A stretch of 37,129 nucleotides of DNA from Trichococcus flocculiformis (GCF_900113645.1 NZ_FOQC01000023.1:1-37129), one strand, 5' to 3'. Counted from the first letter of the stretch, positions 17,831-25,815 are shown. Program-made: numbers and translations. The notes: generated by a model from the letters alone, not told the origin.

Positions 17831-18376
17831 TCAGTATTCGTAGAAACTTTTTTCCCATTCAGCATAGCAATCCGTCTTATGCATAAGGCAGACTGCTTGG
17901 TACAGTTCTTTTTGGTCCTGATAGGTGGACTCAGTTGTTCTGAAGAAACAATCGTCGCCATTAGAAAAGCAGAAAAAAGCTTGGATAGTTTCATGCAGTT
18001 CCGATCCCGGCAGGATTTCTTGACTGAAAGGATCGGAATTAAATCGTTCCGCTCCAATCACGACTACTGGTATCTTTCGAGCATTCCTTTGTAGAGACTC
18101 CCGGTACTCCTTTTGAGCCACAATGCGGAACTGAGAGGGATAGATGAACAACGCAGCGGCATCTTTTAAGGCGCTCTGAAACAGCAAATCGTTTATCACG
18201 TCTTGTAATCTGATGGATTCATAATAGAAGAACTCACTTTGAATGTTGCTCGTTTTTCCGAGAGTCGCTACTTTGAGTCGCCCTGCTATTTTGGTCATCT
18301 TGGATTTTCTTTGAAAAAATAAAGTAGGCAGGAAGAACACAAGAACAAAAACAGTACACAGAATATAGGAAATCAT
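17831..18376 (-). CDS. Single-pass membrane-anchored hypothetical protein
   Basis: A 181-residue protein with one N-terminal helix (ISYILCTVFVLVFFLPTLFF) and a mixed alpha/beta domain. The domain contains RKIPVVVIGAERFNSDPFSQ and several cysteines (FCFSNGDDCFF, AVCLMHKTDCY). I chose the ATG at 18376, which has GGAGGCGAA immediately upstream; the frame extends 15 codons further. It is divergent from the XRE regulator at 18593. No family recognised. Confidence 0.5.
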   Translation of the reverse strand: MISYILCTVFVLVFFLPTLFFQRKSKMTKIAGRLKVATLGKTSNIQSEFFYYESIRLQDVINDLLFQSALKDAAALFIYPSQFRIVAQKEYRESLQRNARKIPVVVIGAERFNSDPFSQEILPGSELHETIQAFFCFSNGDDCFFRTTESTYQDQKELYQAVCLMHKTDCYAEWEKSFYEY

Positions 18377-18592
18377 TTCGCCTCCTCGCCTCCTTTCAAG
18401 TTTTGATGTGGATACATTCAACTTACGCTAAAACTGATAAATAGAACAGCAACCAGTGGTTTACATGGCCGCACTTTGTACGATTCCACACTATACGCAA
18501 CCAATAAGTGCGGATGTGCAATCATTCGTTTCTAGAAAAAGAACGCTATCTACGCTATCATGAAGGAAAGTAATCGAAAGGGGTGCAAAATA

Positions 18593-19114
18593 ATGTTATT
18601 AGGAGAACGATTGAAAGAAACCCGCCAAAAGAAAGGCGTATCGCAGAGCACAGTCGCTGAACATCTGAATATCAGCCGTCAGTCCATTTCCAAATGGGAA
18701 AACAACAGCAGTTATCCGGACCTGGACAATCTCGTGCGATTGAGTGAATATTACGAAGTCACTGTTGATGATCTTTTAAAAGAAAATAAAGGACTAAAAA
18801 AAAAAATAGAGGAAAACAACGAAAAGATTAAAGACTCCCAAAAGAAACTAGCCTATATCCAAATGAATGGCGATCGGGATGAAGGATTGGTCCTGCTGAT
18901 GCTTAATCTTCTCAGTTGTTTGATTGCTCCCTTAGGTTTGATCATCACTCCGATTATCCTGAAAAGAAACAAAGCAACAAACACCTTCTATAAGCTGGTG
19001 TTTGTTGCAGGAGTGATCAGTCTCTTAGTCAACGCATTTGGTTTATATGCGCACTTAGGCAATCTATTCCACTGGGGCGGACCCTCCAGCGTGGAGTACA
19101 TAGGAAATCAATAG
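18593..19114 (+). CDS. XRE-family regulator with membrane tail (copy 1)
   Basis: A 173-residue regulator. Residues 1-62 form an HTH_3 domain (GERLKETRQKKGVSQSTVAE, then HLNISRQSISKWENNSSYPD). A coiled-coil linker follows (about 65-100, KKKIEENNEKIKDSQKKL). Two hydrophobic helices (about 105-128 and 135-155) should tether it to the membrane. AAAGGGG lies nine bases before the ATG. It is nearly identical in the HTH region to the inverted copy at 20824-21339, and the upstream DNA is also shared. A membrane-tethered repressor that senses its small membrane neighbours is plausible but unproven. Confidence 0.8.
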   Translation: MLLGERLKETRQKKGVSQSTVAEHLNISRQSISKWENNSSYPDLDNLVRLSEYYEVTVDDLLKENKGLKKKIEENNEKIKDSQKKLAYIQMNGDRDEGLVLLMLNLLSCLIAPLGLIITPIILKRNKATNTFYKLVFVAGVISLLVNAFGLYAHLGNLFHWGGPSSVEYIGNQ

Positions 19115-19231
19115 GGAATGAAGATGGCATCACTTTTGATAAGCATTCATTGGTTTCATCGCCAGCAACGATTGGTTGCGGCTTGATTTAAATAGGCCTT
19201 TACCCGGAACAGCATGGGAGGAGATGATTTC

Positions 19232-19318
19232 ATGGTGGCATTTTGGAGCTTTTTGAACTTAGCAGCACTACTATACTTGATCTATTTACTTATTACGATT
19301 GTTAAAAAAATAAAGTAA
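19232..19318 (+). CDS. 28-residue single-helix membrane peptide
   Basis: ORF with the strong site GGAGGAG eight bases before the ATG. The product starts MVAFWSFLNLAALLYLIYLL and ends ITIVKKIK: one transmembrane helix and a basic tail. It resembles in design the peptide at 19862-19948. Function unknown. Confidence 0.55.
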   Translation: MVAFWSFLNLAALLYLIYLLITIVKKIK

Positions 19319-19422
19319 AATTATCTGATTGAGGATTTGTAAAATCCAGAACTTGGTATTTTTACTTGTCCCAGCTTGTATAAATTGTGGAAGAAATAAT
19401 AAAAAGTTAGAAGGTGGTAACA

Positions 19423-19569
19423 ATGGACGCGGTAAAAAATTTTCTTTTAGCCTTTCTACCATTCGTGGCTATTTATCTAGGTGCATTATCAGTTGTAAGG
19501 AATGATATCAAAAAATTAGAGAAAAAAATAAGCGACTTGGAAGAAAAAATTGAAAATTTAAATAAATGA
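19423..19569 (+). CDS. 48-residue membrane-anchored coiled-coil protein
   Basis: AAGGTGG stands six to eight bases before the ATG. One N-terminal transmembrane helix (NFLLAFLPFVAIYLGALSVV) is followed by a highly charged coiled coil (IKKLEKKISDLEEKIENLNK). The design recalls BhlA/UviB-like holin-associated proteins and matches the 55-residue product at 28363-28530. Similarity of design is not proof of function. Confidence 0.55.
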   Translation: MDAVKNFLLAFLPFVAIYLGALSVVRNDIKKLEKKISDLEEKIENLNK

Positions 19570-19607
19570 ATCTATAAAATTATTATTTTGAACACTATGC
19601 TTGTTTT

Positions 19608-19832
19608 TTGAAGAAAAAGCTAAATTATAAATGTGCAATGCTAAAGTATGGTGATGCAAACAGCGGTTGCTTAGCAAAAGCAACGCAAAAAAATGTGATT
19701 TACGCTACCAATACGAATAAAGAAGAACCAGATATAATGAAAAATAGATCCGTTGGTACTAGTAAATCTGTGTTCGTAGCGGGAGACTTTGTAGGATATG
19801 TCGCAACTGGAGTTGTGATATATCCTAAATGA
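19608..19832 (+). CDS. Doubtful hypothetical ORF
   Basis: A 74-codon frame starts with TTG and has no clear ribosome binding site. The product contains YKCAMLKYGDANSGCLAKAT and ends SVFVAGDFVGYVATGVVIYP. It may be a fragment of a larger lost gene. Family not recognised. Confidence 0.25.
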   Translation: MKKKLNYKCAMLKYGDANSGCLAKATQKNVIYATNTNKEEPDIMKNRSVGTSKSVFVAGDFVGYVATGVVIYPK

Positions 19833-19861
19833 CATTCTGCTGTAGGAAGGATCGGTGGAGC

Positions 19862-19948
19862 ATGGTGAAAAAATATTTGGGTTTATTGCTATTAGGCATA
19901 TTGTGTTATTTTGTATTGAGCTTTCTCTACTTCTTAATTGTTAAGTAA
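19862..19948 (+). CDS. 28-residue single-helix membrane peptide
   Basis: The product starts MVKKYLGLLLLGILCYFVLS and ends FLYFLIVK: two basic residues, then one long hydrophobic helix. GGTGGAG lies very close to the ATG, so the adjacent GTG at 19865 may be the real start. It belongs to the tiny membrane peptides of this island. Confidence 0.45.
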   Translation: MVKKYLGLLLLGILCYFVLSFLYFLIVK

Positions 19949-20032
19949 CAGTTACCCAGGCTACTTTTACTTAACTTTTTGGTGACTATTCAGAGGAACT
20001 ATGGTGTCAATTAGAAATTGAGGTGTCATGAT

Positions 20033-20506
20033 ATGAAAAAAATTACACTTATTATACTTGAGCTTTTGCTGATGTATGGGTGTGCAGGAGCGAGCGAACC
20101 AGTTGCGAATCCTGCTGAAGAAGCGATGAACGCCCTCGCTATTTCAGCATCAGATTATACTCTAAGCAGCTCTTCCCAATCATTTTTCGCAATTACGATT
20201 GAAAATTCTTCAGATCAGGATTTCGTAAATACAAATTTTTATCTCTCTGTTCACAATGAAGGGGATGAAGTGTCTCCAAATCCTTTTTATCTACTTCCTA
20301 CAGAACAAAGAATAACTGTTCCATCAGGGGACGCAGTGACAGTAAATTTTGAGATTCCTTCTGGTTTTCTTGATGAGAACGATGTAAAAGCATTTGAGGA
20401 AATGGACAGACTAATTGCTTTTGTCCAGGCAGATGGGTACATAGAAAATACAGAAAAGGATAATTACTATTCTTTCGGTGAAAGTGTGGAGTATAAGACT
20501 TATTAG
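20033..20506 (+). CDS. Small lipoprotein
   Basis: A 157-residue exported protein with signal peptide MKKITLIILELLLMYGCAGA; the likely lipid-modified Cys is residue 17, with a weak lipobox M-Y-G-C. The mature part is acidic and beta-rich, with FFAITIENSSDQDFVNTNFY and PSGFLDENDVKAFEEMD, like small Ig-like stress lipoproteins. A GAGGTG lies upstream of the ATG at 20033. The 3' part is partially duplicated at about 21856-21960. Function unknown. Confidence 0.65.
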   Translation: MKKITLIILELLLMYGCAGASEPVANPAEEAMNALAISASDYTLSSSSQSFFAITIENSSDQDFVNTNFYLSVHNEGDEVSPNPFYLLPTEQRITVPSGDAVTVNFEIPSGFLDENDVKAFEEMDRLIAFVQADGYIENTEKDNYYSFGESVEYKTY

Positions 20507-20823
20507 TATATTGACGAGCTATTATTCAAAGAAAAAACTATTAATAAACCCTAGTATTGAAAGGCGAAAAAAGAGTGAAAAGTCTTTTTTATCACAGACC
20601 TTTCACGCTTATTTGTATAGTTGATGGCATATGAATTTTATCTTATCATTTTACAAGCCAATTTTTCAGGTAAATAATTTAATATGGGAGGTTTATCGTC
20701 TGCCTAGGTTTAGATAGCAACAAGCAGGCAACCTTTCATTTGGCTTGGAAAGCAGGTTTTTTAAATAATAATATCTACTTGCGTTCCACAATTAGTAATG
20801 GGTCATTACTAATTACGTATTAG
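20507..20823. other. Intergenic region with several hairpins
   Basis: No gene is seen between the lipoprotein gene and the convergent XRE copy 2. AAAAAAGA/TCTTTTTT (20567-20590) and GTGAAA/TTTCAC (20575-20606) can form alternative stems, probably ending the lipoprotein transcript. A perfect ten-base palindrome ATTAGTAATG-ggt-CATTACTAAT lies at 20791-20813, just after the XRE stop. Confidence 0.5.
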
Positions 20824-21339
20824 TCATCCTAAATATTCTACAGTAGTAGTTACTCCCCAACCAAACATAGTGCTGAGAAAACCGTACACTCCCCAAAAAT
20901 TAATCAACATGCACACTATCGAAGTAACAATCACTCCTCTATGGAAAGTGTTTGTTGCTTTGTTTCTTTTTAGCACAATCGGCGCAATCAGGATTCCTAA
21001 AGGTGTGACTAAACAGCCAATGAGAGAAATAATTAATAAAGCCAATCCTTCGTCCCGTTCGTAACCAGACCGGATATGGTCGAGCTTCTGTTGGGAATCC
21101 TTAATTTTAAAATTATTCTCGGCTATCTTTGTTTTTAATCCTTGATTTTCCTTCAAGAGGTCATCTATCGAGATTTCATAATACTCACTTAAGCGGACCA
21201 GATTATCCAAATCAGGGTAGCTGCTATTATTTTCCCATTTGGAAATGGACTGGCGGCTAATATTCAGATGTTCAGCTACTGTACTTTGGGAAAGCCCCTT
21301 GTTCTGCCGTGTTTCCTTCAATTTTTCTCCTAGTAACAT
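20824..21339 (-). CDS. XRE-family regulator with membrane tail (copy 2, inverted)
   Basis: A 171-residue paralog of the product at 18593. It has the same HTH (LSQSTVAEHLNISRQSISKW), the same linker pattern (NFKIKDSQQKLDHI) and two C-terminal helices (about 105-128 and 133-155). AAGGAG stands eight bases before the ATG at 21339. Upstream DNA to about 21484 matches the upstream DNA of copy 1 in inverse orientation. The pair therefore forms a long inverted repeat around 1.7 kb. The tails have diverged more than the HTH, suggesting different partners but a shared operator. Confidence 0.8.
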   Translation of the reverse strand: MLLGEKLKETRQNKGLSQSTVAEHLNISRQSISKWENNSSYPDLDNLVRLSEYYEISIDDLLKENQGLKTKIAENNFKIKDSQQKLDHIRSGYERDEGLALLIISLIGCLVTPLGILIAPIVLKRNKATNTFHRGVIVTSIVCMLINFWGVYGFLSTMFGWGVTTTVEYLG

Positions 21340-21604
21340 TCCATACGCTCCTTTAAACCCATTTCCTTCATGATAAGGTATATTGCCTCTTTTTACCAGA
21401 AATCGATTAGGCACAAGTTAGCAACCCGCAGTTGCTATTGGCACATGCGCCTGAAAAGTGCGAGGATGTAAGCCACTGGTTGCTTTTAAATCCCTTCCAT
21501 TTAGCCTAAAGTAAAGACATAGATAAAAAATATCTATAAATCATGTTATTATACGGAAAGTATATTTTTCGTAAAAAAACTAGAAAAAGAAAGTAAGAGG
21601 TCGT

Positions 21605-21856
21605 ATGAAGAATATAAAAATTATAAAAGCTATCCTCTCCATCACAGTTTTCCTTTTAGGCGCTTATAGTTTATTAACTAAGAATTTTGCCTACCAGAAT
21701 CTCAGTATGTTCTGTGCGGGTTTGCTAGTAATCACAATCGGCATTGAAGAAAGCAAGAAAGGTAAAAATCGAGGATGGACTCTCCTCTCTTTTGCCGCAG
21801 CCATCATGCTAGGACTGGCACTGATTCACTCTACTATTCTATTTTTTACTTCATAA
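21605..21856 (+). CDS. DUF3953-like small membrane protein (paralog 2)
   Basis: An 83-residue protein with three hydrophobic helices. It starts MKNIKIIKAILSITVFLLGA and contains YSLLTKNFAYQNLSMFCAGL and IGIEESKKGKNRG. It is a paralog of the product at 16416-16664. AGAGG precedes the ATG. Its stop is followed at once by a relic of the lipoprotein gene, so a recombination junction lies at its 3' end. Function unknown. Confidence 0.65.
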   Translation: MKNIKIIKAILSITVFLLGAYSLLTKNFAYQNLSMFCAGLLVITIGIEESKKGKNRGWTLLSFAAAIMLGLALIHSTILFFTS

Positions 21857-21960
21857 ATTTTGAGACTCCTTCTGGTTTTCTAGATGAAAATACTGTACAG
21901 GCATTTGAAGGAATAGATAGACTAAGACTTATCAGTATTCTGATTAGCTATTATTAAAGG
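21856..21960 (+). pseudogene. Relic of the lipoprotein gene 3' part
   Basis: Just after the DUF3953-like stop, one frame reads FETPSGFLDENTVQAFEGID. The intact lipoprotein has FEIPSGFLDENDVKAFEEMD. Similarity continues into the non-coding tail (GCTATTATT, GGCGAAAAA, GCGAAAAGTC). The piece has no start and is a duplicated, decayed fragment. Confidence 0.7.
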
Positions 21961-22314
21961 AAAAATTCTATTGAGAGCCCTATGACTCAAACGGCGAAAA
22001 AGAGCGAAAAGTCATGGACCAAAAGCAAGCTCATCATATAAATATATTATTATTTATACATTTTTCATGATACTATTGTAACAAATACCTTGTTTTTGTA
22101 TGGATGCAAGGACCGCTTGCTTTACTCAGCGCATACTTTCTGGGATAAAAAGAGCATATAAGTGCATGCTACTATTATACTGATAATACTTTGTCATTAA
22201 AAAGGAACTCCTCTCAATGGACGATGACAGTTCAAAATATCCTTTTCCAAAGTGGCGGGATGGTTCTTAAGTAATTTCTTTGCAAACAAATTAGAGGTAA
22301 GGGGCTGATAGGAA
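21961..22314. other. Intergenic region with TTGTAACAA site and possible 17-codon ORF
   Basis: Holds the TTGTAACAA palindrome at 22076-22084. A 17-codon ORF lies at 22217-22270 (MDDDSSKYPFPKWRDGS) with AAAGGA ten bases upstream; it is too short to call a gene. Otherwise AT-rich non-coding DNA. Confidence 0.45.
22076..22084. promoter_or_regulatory. TTGTAACAA palindrome, site 2
   Basis: Context GATACTATTGTAACAAAT, with an ATATAAATAT about 35 bases before it, as at site 1. It is upstream of the plus-strand membrane gene series. Confidence 0.4.
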
Positions 22315-22719
22315 ATGAATTTTATTAAAACTAATTTAGTTTCCGTAATTTATTTATTTTTATTTACTACTCTGTTTATGCCTTGGATTTTAGTTCCAGA
22401 TCCGGCAACACTAACCGTTCAGCCTGTAACGGGTTTACGCTTCTTATCCGATAATGTTCTAATGCTAATCTTTCTGTCCTTAATTATTTTTACCTATACT
22501 TTTTCACTAAAGGTTAAAAGTATAAGAATCCTAATTTTATTAGAGCTTGAACTAATCTTTCTGATAGCGCTTTTTTTATCACCTGTCGTTAGTCAAGGAT
22601 TAGTATTTTTTTCAGGAGTGAAATATGGCTATTTTTTAATCTTAATCCTTCTGATTGGTCTTGCTTTTTATTATTACCTACTCATTACAAAGTATTTTCA
22701 GAATAAAGAAGATAGTTAG
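22315..22719 (+). CDS. Four-helix small membrane protein
   Basis: A 134-residue, very hydrophobic protein with helices at about 8-27, 47-66, 70-92 and 103-125. A short outer loop PDPATLTVQPVTGLRF lies between helices 1 and 2. GAGGTAAGGGG lies upstream of the ATG. It is the first of six to seven plus-strand small membrane genes. Family not recognised. Confidence 0.6.
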   Translation: MNFIKTNLVSVIYLFLFTTLFMPWILVPDPATLTVQPVTGLRFLSDNVLMLIFLSLIIFTYTFSLKVKSIRILILLELELIFLIALFLSPVVSQGLVFFSGVKYGYFLILILLIGLAFYYYLLITKYFQNKEDS

Positions 22720-22776
22720 GAAGTCCATTTAGACTGAATTAAAAAACTTATACATACATATGTGGGAGGACATACA

Positions 22777-22989
22777 ATGAGAATTGCAATTTTTATCATT
22801 ACCACAGTAAAAAGTATTGTGATTGGTTTGTTGCCAATCCTAATGATTCAAACAATGGGCGAGGAGAACTATTCTGAGAGTTTCTATCTGTCCATTTACA
22901 TCATGAAGTGTATTTTTTCTTTGATCGCAGTTTGGAGAATAAGCGAAGGCCTTGTGACATTATTGCATTCATTCGATAGCGATGAGTAA
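22777..22989 (+). CDS. Two-helix small membrane protein
   Basis: A 70-residue protein with helices at about 4-24 (IFIITTVKSIVIGLLPILMI) and 38-58. It has an acidic loop (GEENYSES) and an acidic tail (HSFDSDE). GGGAGGA precedes the ATG at 22777 by six bases. Function unknown. Confidence 0.6.
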   Translation: MRIAIFIITTVKSIVIGLLPILMIQTMGEENYSESFYLSIYIMKCIFSLIAVWRISEGLVTLLHSFDSDE

Positions 22990-23071
22990 ATCAGCAATCA
23001 ACTCAATTGCCACTTGGTATTTTTGAAATGTAACGCCTTATTTAAAATTTTTTTTGAGAGGATGTCAGATT

Positions 23072-23302
23072 ATGCAATTCCCCCGAAAAAAACAAAATCG
23101 TGGTGCCATAGACTATCTCAAAAAGAATAAGTACCTTCTTTTCGTATTCATTTACTGCATTGTAGCTGCTTTATTTTCTTCCCGACTCATTTTTGAATAC
23201 GGCGAAACTAAGTTTTATACAACCTTTTTCCTGGGTGGTTTCCTGCTGATCGTTTTCCTTAAAGTCGTTTCTATAGCACCCTCATCTGAAAAAGAAAAAT
23301 AA
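23072..23302 (+). CDS. Two-helix small membrane protein
   Basis: A 76-residue protein with a basic N terminus (FPRKKQNRG) and helices at about 23-41 (YLLFVFIYCIVAALFSSRLI) and 52-68. Its first helix resembles the minus-strand peptide at 17152-17253. GAGAGGA lies nine bases before the ATG at 23072. Function unknown. Confidence 0.6.
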   Translation: MQFPRKKQNRGAIDYLKKNKYLLFVFIYCIVAALFSSRLIFEYGETKFYTTFFLGGFLLIVFLKVVSIAPSSEKEK

Positions 23303-23315
23303 AGTAAGGATAACT

Positions 23316-23438
23316 ATGACAGGCATTCTCAATATCAAAATAAAGAATATTTCTAGCGCTCAGAGACGATGGTTTGCAAAAATACGGAGTCTGATTTTAG
23401 ATAGAACGGTGATTCATTCATGCAAATTAAATTGGTAA
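23316..23438 (+). CDS. 40-residue basic ORF overlapping the next gene
   Basis: AAGGA stands six bases before the ATG. The product starts MTGILNIKIKNISSAQRRWF and is basic, without a membrane helix. It overlaps the start of the gene at 23420, which has only a weak ribosome binding site, so its translation may deliver ribosomes to that gene. A coupling leader is as likely as a functional protein. Confidence 0.35.
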   Translation: MTGILNIKIKNISSAQRRWFAKIRSLILDRTVIHSCKLNW

Positions 23439-23674
23439 ATTTCTCAAAGCTGATGTTTATTCTCTTCATGACGTTAGGCTTCGTGCAATATTTTCTTTCA
23501 TCCCAATCATATCCTTCTTATACATCCAGAGGTGGATACATTTGGGTTGCTACAATAATTTTATTCTTTTTGATACGGACATTCAAAAACAACTCAGGAA
23601 ATTATTTACAAAAAATACTCGATTATGCGGTAATTTTGCTTCTTGCTCTTTATTTAATCATCGGAATATTTTAG
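23420..23674 (+). CDS. Small membrane protein, probably translationally coupled
   Basis: An 84-residue protein with hydrophobic segments at about 9-25, 40-56 and 65-83. It starts inside the 40-codon ORF and has no strong ribosome binding site of its own. It contains SQSYPSYTSRGGYIWV between helices 1 and 2. Family not recognised. Confidence 0.55.
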   Translation: MQIKLVNFSKLMFILFMTLGFVQYFLSSQSYPSYTSRGGYIWVATIILFFLIRTFKNNSGNYLQKILDYAVILLLALYLIIGIF

Positions 23675-23716
23675 ATGATTTCCCCATAACACTTACAAGA
23701 CTGACGGAGGGTACAA

Positions 23717-24013
23717 ATGAAAAATACAAATTTCTCATTAAAGGTTTTCTTTATCATTCTTTTTCTTAGTTCTATCATCCTCAGTTTTTTTTCGGATGAT
23801 TTTTCCTTCCTGCCCAAAGAATTCAACTTTGATAGTATCCTGTACCTCCTCATCCCCGCTCTAGTTTTAAATAGTAATCTTGATGATCACAGGGTGGACT
23901 CCAGCAAGACACTCTCAGCAAAGATAATTGATACTGTTTTTATGTCGCTGTTCAGTCTTGCTTATGTTTCGTATGTGTTGAATTTGTTTATGCTTTATAT
24001 TCAAACGCTCTGA
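23717..24013 (+). CDS. Three-helix small membrane protein
   Basis: A 98-residue protein with hydrophobic segments at about 8-27, 38-52 and 72-95, and a hydrophilic loop (NLDDHRVDSSKTLSAK). GGAGGG lies four to six bases before the ATG. Family not recognised. Confidence 0.6.
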   Translation: MKNTNFSLKVFFIILFLSSIILSFFSDDFSFLPKEFNFDSILYLLIPALVLNSNLDDHRVDSSKTLSAKIIDTVFMSLFSLAYVSYVLNLFMLYIQTL

Positions 24014-24035
24014 TCCAGTGGATAAAGGAGAGACC

Positions 24036-24281
24036 ATGAAAAAAATCTACTTGTTTATGTATACGGCAGTATTCCTCCTCTTCCTTCTGTATTTCGTAGT
24101 AATACCTCGCCAAGCACTGCCTTTCTCAAATGGCGTCCATCTACTTCTGATATTCAGTAGCGCAGCTATGACATTGGGAGCAATCAAACAAAATAACCGG
24201 ATCAGTATGTTTTGTGGTATAAGCGTTTTTGCACTTATATGCATGAGTTGGATTGTGCAGATCATGGTTCAGCATTTTTAA
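24036..24281 (+). CDS. Three-helix small membrane protein
   Basis: An 81-residue protein with hydrophobic segments at about 4-22, 32-48 and 58-77. It starts MKKIYLFMYTAVFLLFLLYF. AAAGGAGAG precedes the ATG at 24036. It is the last gene of the plus-strand series and is followed by a terminator. Function unknown. Confidence 0.6.
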   Translation: MKKIYLFMYTAVFLLFLLYFVVIPRQALPFSNGVHLLLIFSSAAMTLGAIKQNNRISMFCGISVFALICMSWIVQIMVQHF

Positions 24282-24288
24282 CATATAT

Positions 24289-24327
24289 AACAGGGAAACT
24301 TCCTTTTGGGGAGCTTCCCTGTTTTTT
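24289..24327 (+). terminator. Terminator closing the small membrane gene series
   Basis: AACAGGGAA pairs with TTCCCTGTT, with an inner CT/AG part, followed by TTTTTT. Confidence 0.88.
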
Positions 24328-24371
24328 CATATTTCTTTTATCATTTCCCAAAAATATTTTTCACTGTTCGC

Positions 24372-24401
24372 TTTACAAAACCAAACACACGTTCGTATAA
24401 T
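24372..24401 (+). promoter_or_regulatory. LexA-type SOS box within the umuC-like promoter
   Basis: CAAACACACGTTCG (24382-24395) matches the Gram-positive LexA/DinR consensus CGAAC-n4-GTTCG except for one base. It lies between TTTACA (24372-24377) and TATAAT (24396-24401), so LexA would block the polymerase. Confidence 0.8.
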
Positions 24402-24429
24402 AGGGACATAGAGATTGGAGACGATTTTT

Positions 24430-25815
24430 ATGTATGAAACGGAATTGGTTTTTGATTATGCGAAGGAACCCAGCCGCGATATTCTCTGCATCGACTGCAA
24501 ATCCTTCTATGCAAGCGTGGAATGCGTGCGGCGCGGGCTGCATCCGCTCGAAACAAAGTTGGTTGTCATGAGCTATCCCTCAGCCGATCCGAAAGAGCGC
24601 GGCAGCGGATTGATCTTGGCTTCCTCCCCGGCCGCCAAGAAGGCTTACGGGATCTCGAACATCAGCCGGGCCAGGGACTTGCCCTTCCCCTATCCGCCGG
24701 GACTGGTGATTGCAGCGCCACAGATGCGGTTGTACATGCAGAAAAATACTGAAATCAACAACATCTACAAGAAGTATGCGGATGAAGACAATCACCATGT
24801 CTATTCAGTTGACGAGAGTTTTGTCGATATCACCGGTACCCAGAAACTTTTCGGGAAAAACTCGGCTTACGAAATGGCCAAACTCATCCAGGCCGACGTA
24901 TTGCAGACGACCGGCATCTACACAACAATCGGCATCGGCGATAACCCGCTGCTGGCTAAGTTGGCGCTCGATAACGCGGCCAAGCATCAGCCGGATATGA
25001 TCGCGGAATGGCGTTATCCGGATATACCCGATACCGTCTGGAAAATCCCGGACATGACCGATTTTTGGGGCATCGGCAAACGGACCCAACTGCGGCTCAA
25101 CCAGTTGGGCATCTCCTCAATCCATGACTTGGCGCACACCAATTACTATTATTTGAAGAGCAAGCTCGGCGTCATCGGCGCGCAGCTGTATGCTCACAGT
25201 TGGGGGATCGACCGCAGCTTTCTGGGGGAAAAAGTCAAAGTTAGCTCGAAGTCCATCGGCAATTCACAGGTGCTCAACAAGGATTATGTGGTGCGCTCCG
25301 AAATCGAGATCGTCCTGATTGAAATGGCTGACCAGGTGGCGACGCGCCTGCGGAAATCCGGAGCCAAGGCCCAGCTTGTGAGCTTGAGCATCGGCTACAG
25401 CATCAACTACATCGATCAGCTGGGCCGGACCGGCTTCCATCAGCAGCTGAAAATCCCGCCCACCAACGCATCCAGTGAGTTGGTGGCTCATATCCTGATG
25501 ATTTTTGACCAACATTACAAAGACCAGTCGATCCGGAACGTCGGCGTGGGTGCCGGAAATCTGATATACACGGATTTTCTGCAGCTGGACCTGTTTCAGG
25601 AGCCTGATGAACAAGTAAACGAGCAAAAGAAGGATCTGATTGTCGATTCGATCCGCAAAAAATACGGATTCCGCTCACTCGTGCGGGCAGTCAGCCTATT
25701 GGAAGGCGGCCGTGCAATTGCGCGTAGCTCATTGGTAGGAGGACACGCGGGCGGCATGGCCGGATTGGAGGAAGGTGAGGAAAATGCTGAAAGAACCAAG
25801 AAAACGGACGGATAA
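24430..25815 (+). CDS. UmuC/UvrX-like Y-family DNA polymerase
   Basis: This is an error-prone translesion DNA polymerase of the ImpB/MucB/SamB group. The palm starts ILCIDCKSFYASVECVRRGL, with catalytic Asp22, and the second acidic pair is in VYSVDESFVDITG (Asp128-Glu129). A helix-hairpin-helix region follows (TDFWGIGKRTQLRLNQLGIS), then the little-finger domain (about 260-400). The C-terminal tail is Gly-rich. I chose the ATG at 24430, with GGAG about nine bases upstream; the frame reaches a TTG at 24415. Length 461, longer than DinB and typical of UvrX/YqjW. It is SOS-controlled by the box at 24382 and overlaps a yolD-like gene, as in Bacillus uvrX/yqjW operons. It is GC-richer than the preceding island. 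Confidence 0.93.
   Translation: MYETELVFDYAKEPSRDILCIDCKSFYASVECVRRGLHPLETKLVVMSYPSADPKERGSGLILASSPAAKKAYGISNISRARDLPFPYPPGLVIAAPQMRLYMQKNTEINNIYKKYADEDNHHVYSVDESFVDITGTQKLFGKNSAYEMAKLIQADVLQTTGIYTTIGIGDNPLLAKLALDNAAKHQPDMIAEWRYPDIPDTVWKIPDMTDFWGIGKRTQLRLNQLGISSIHDLAHTNYYYLKSKLGVIGAQLYAHSWGIDRSFLGEKVKVSSKSIGNSQVLNKDYVVRSEIEIVLIEMADQVATRLRKSGAKAQLVSLSIGYSINYIDQLGRTGFHQQLKIPPTNASSELVAHILMIFDQHYKDQSIRNVGVGAGNLIYTDFLQLDLFQEPDEQVNEQKKDLIVDSIRKKYGFRSLVRAVSLLEGGRAIARSSLVGGHAGGMAGLEEGEENAERTKKTDG

Noticed and set aside
18449-21484. Composite transposon flanked by inverted repeats
   Set aside because: The inverted repeats are regulator genes, not insertion sequences; no transposase or target duplication is visible.
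22217-22270. 17-codon ORF MDDDSSKYPFPKWRDGS
   Set aside because: Too short, without membrane features or a recognisable role; noted in the gap entry only.
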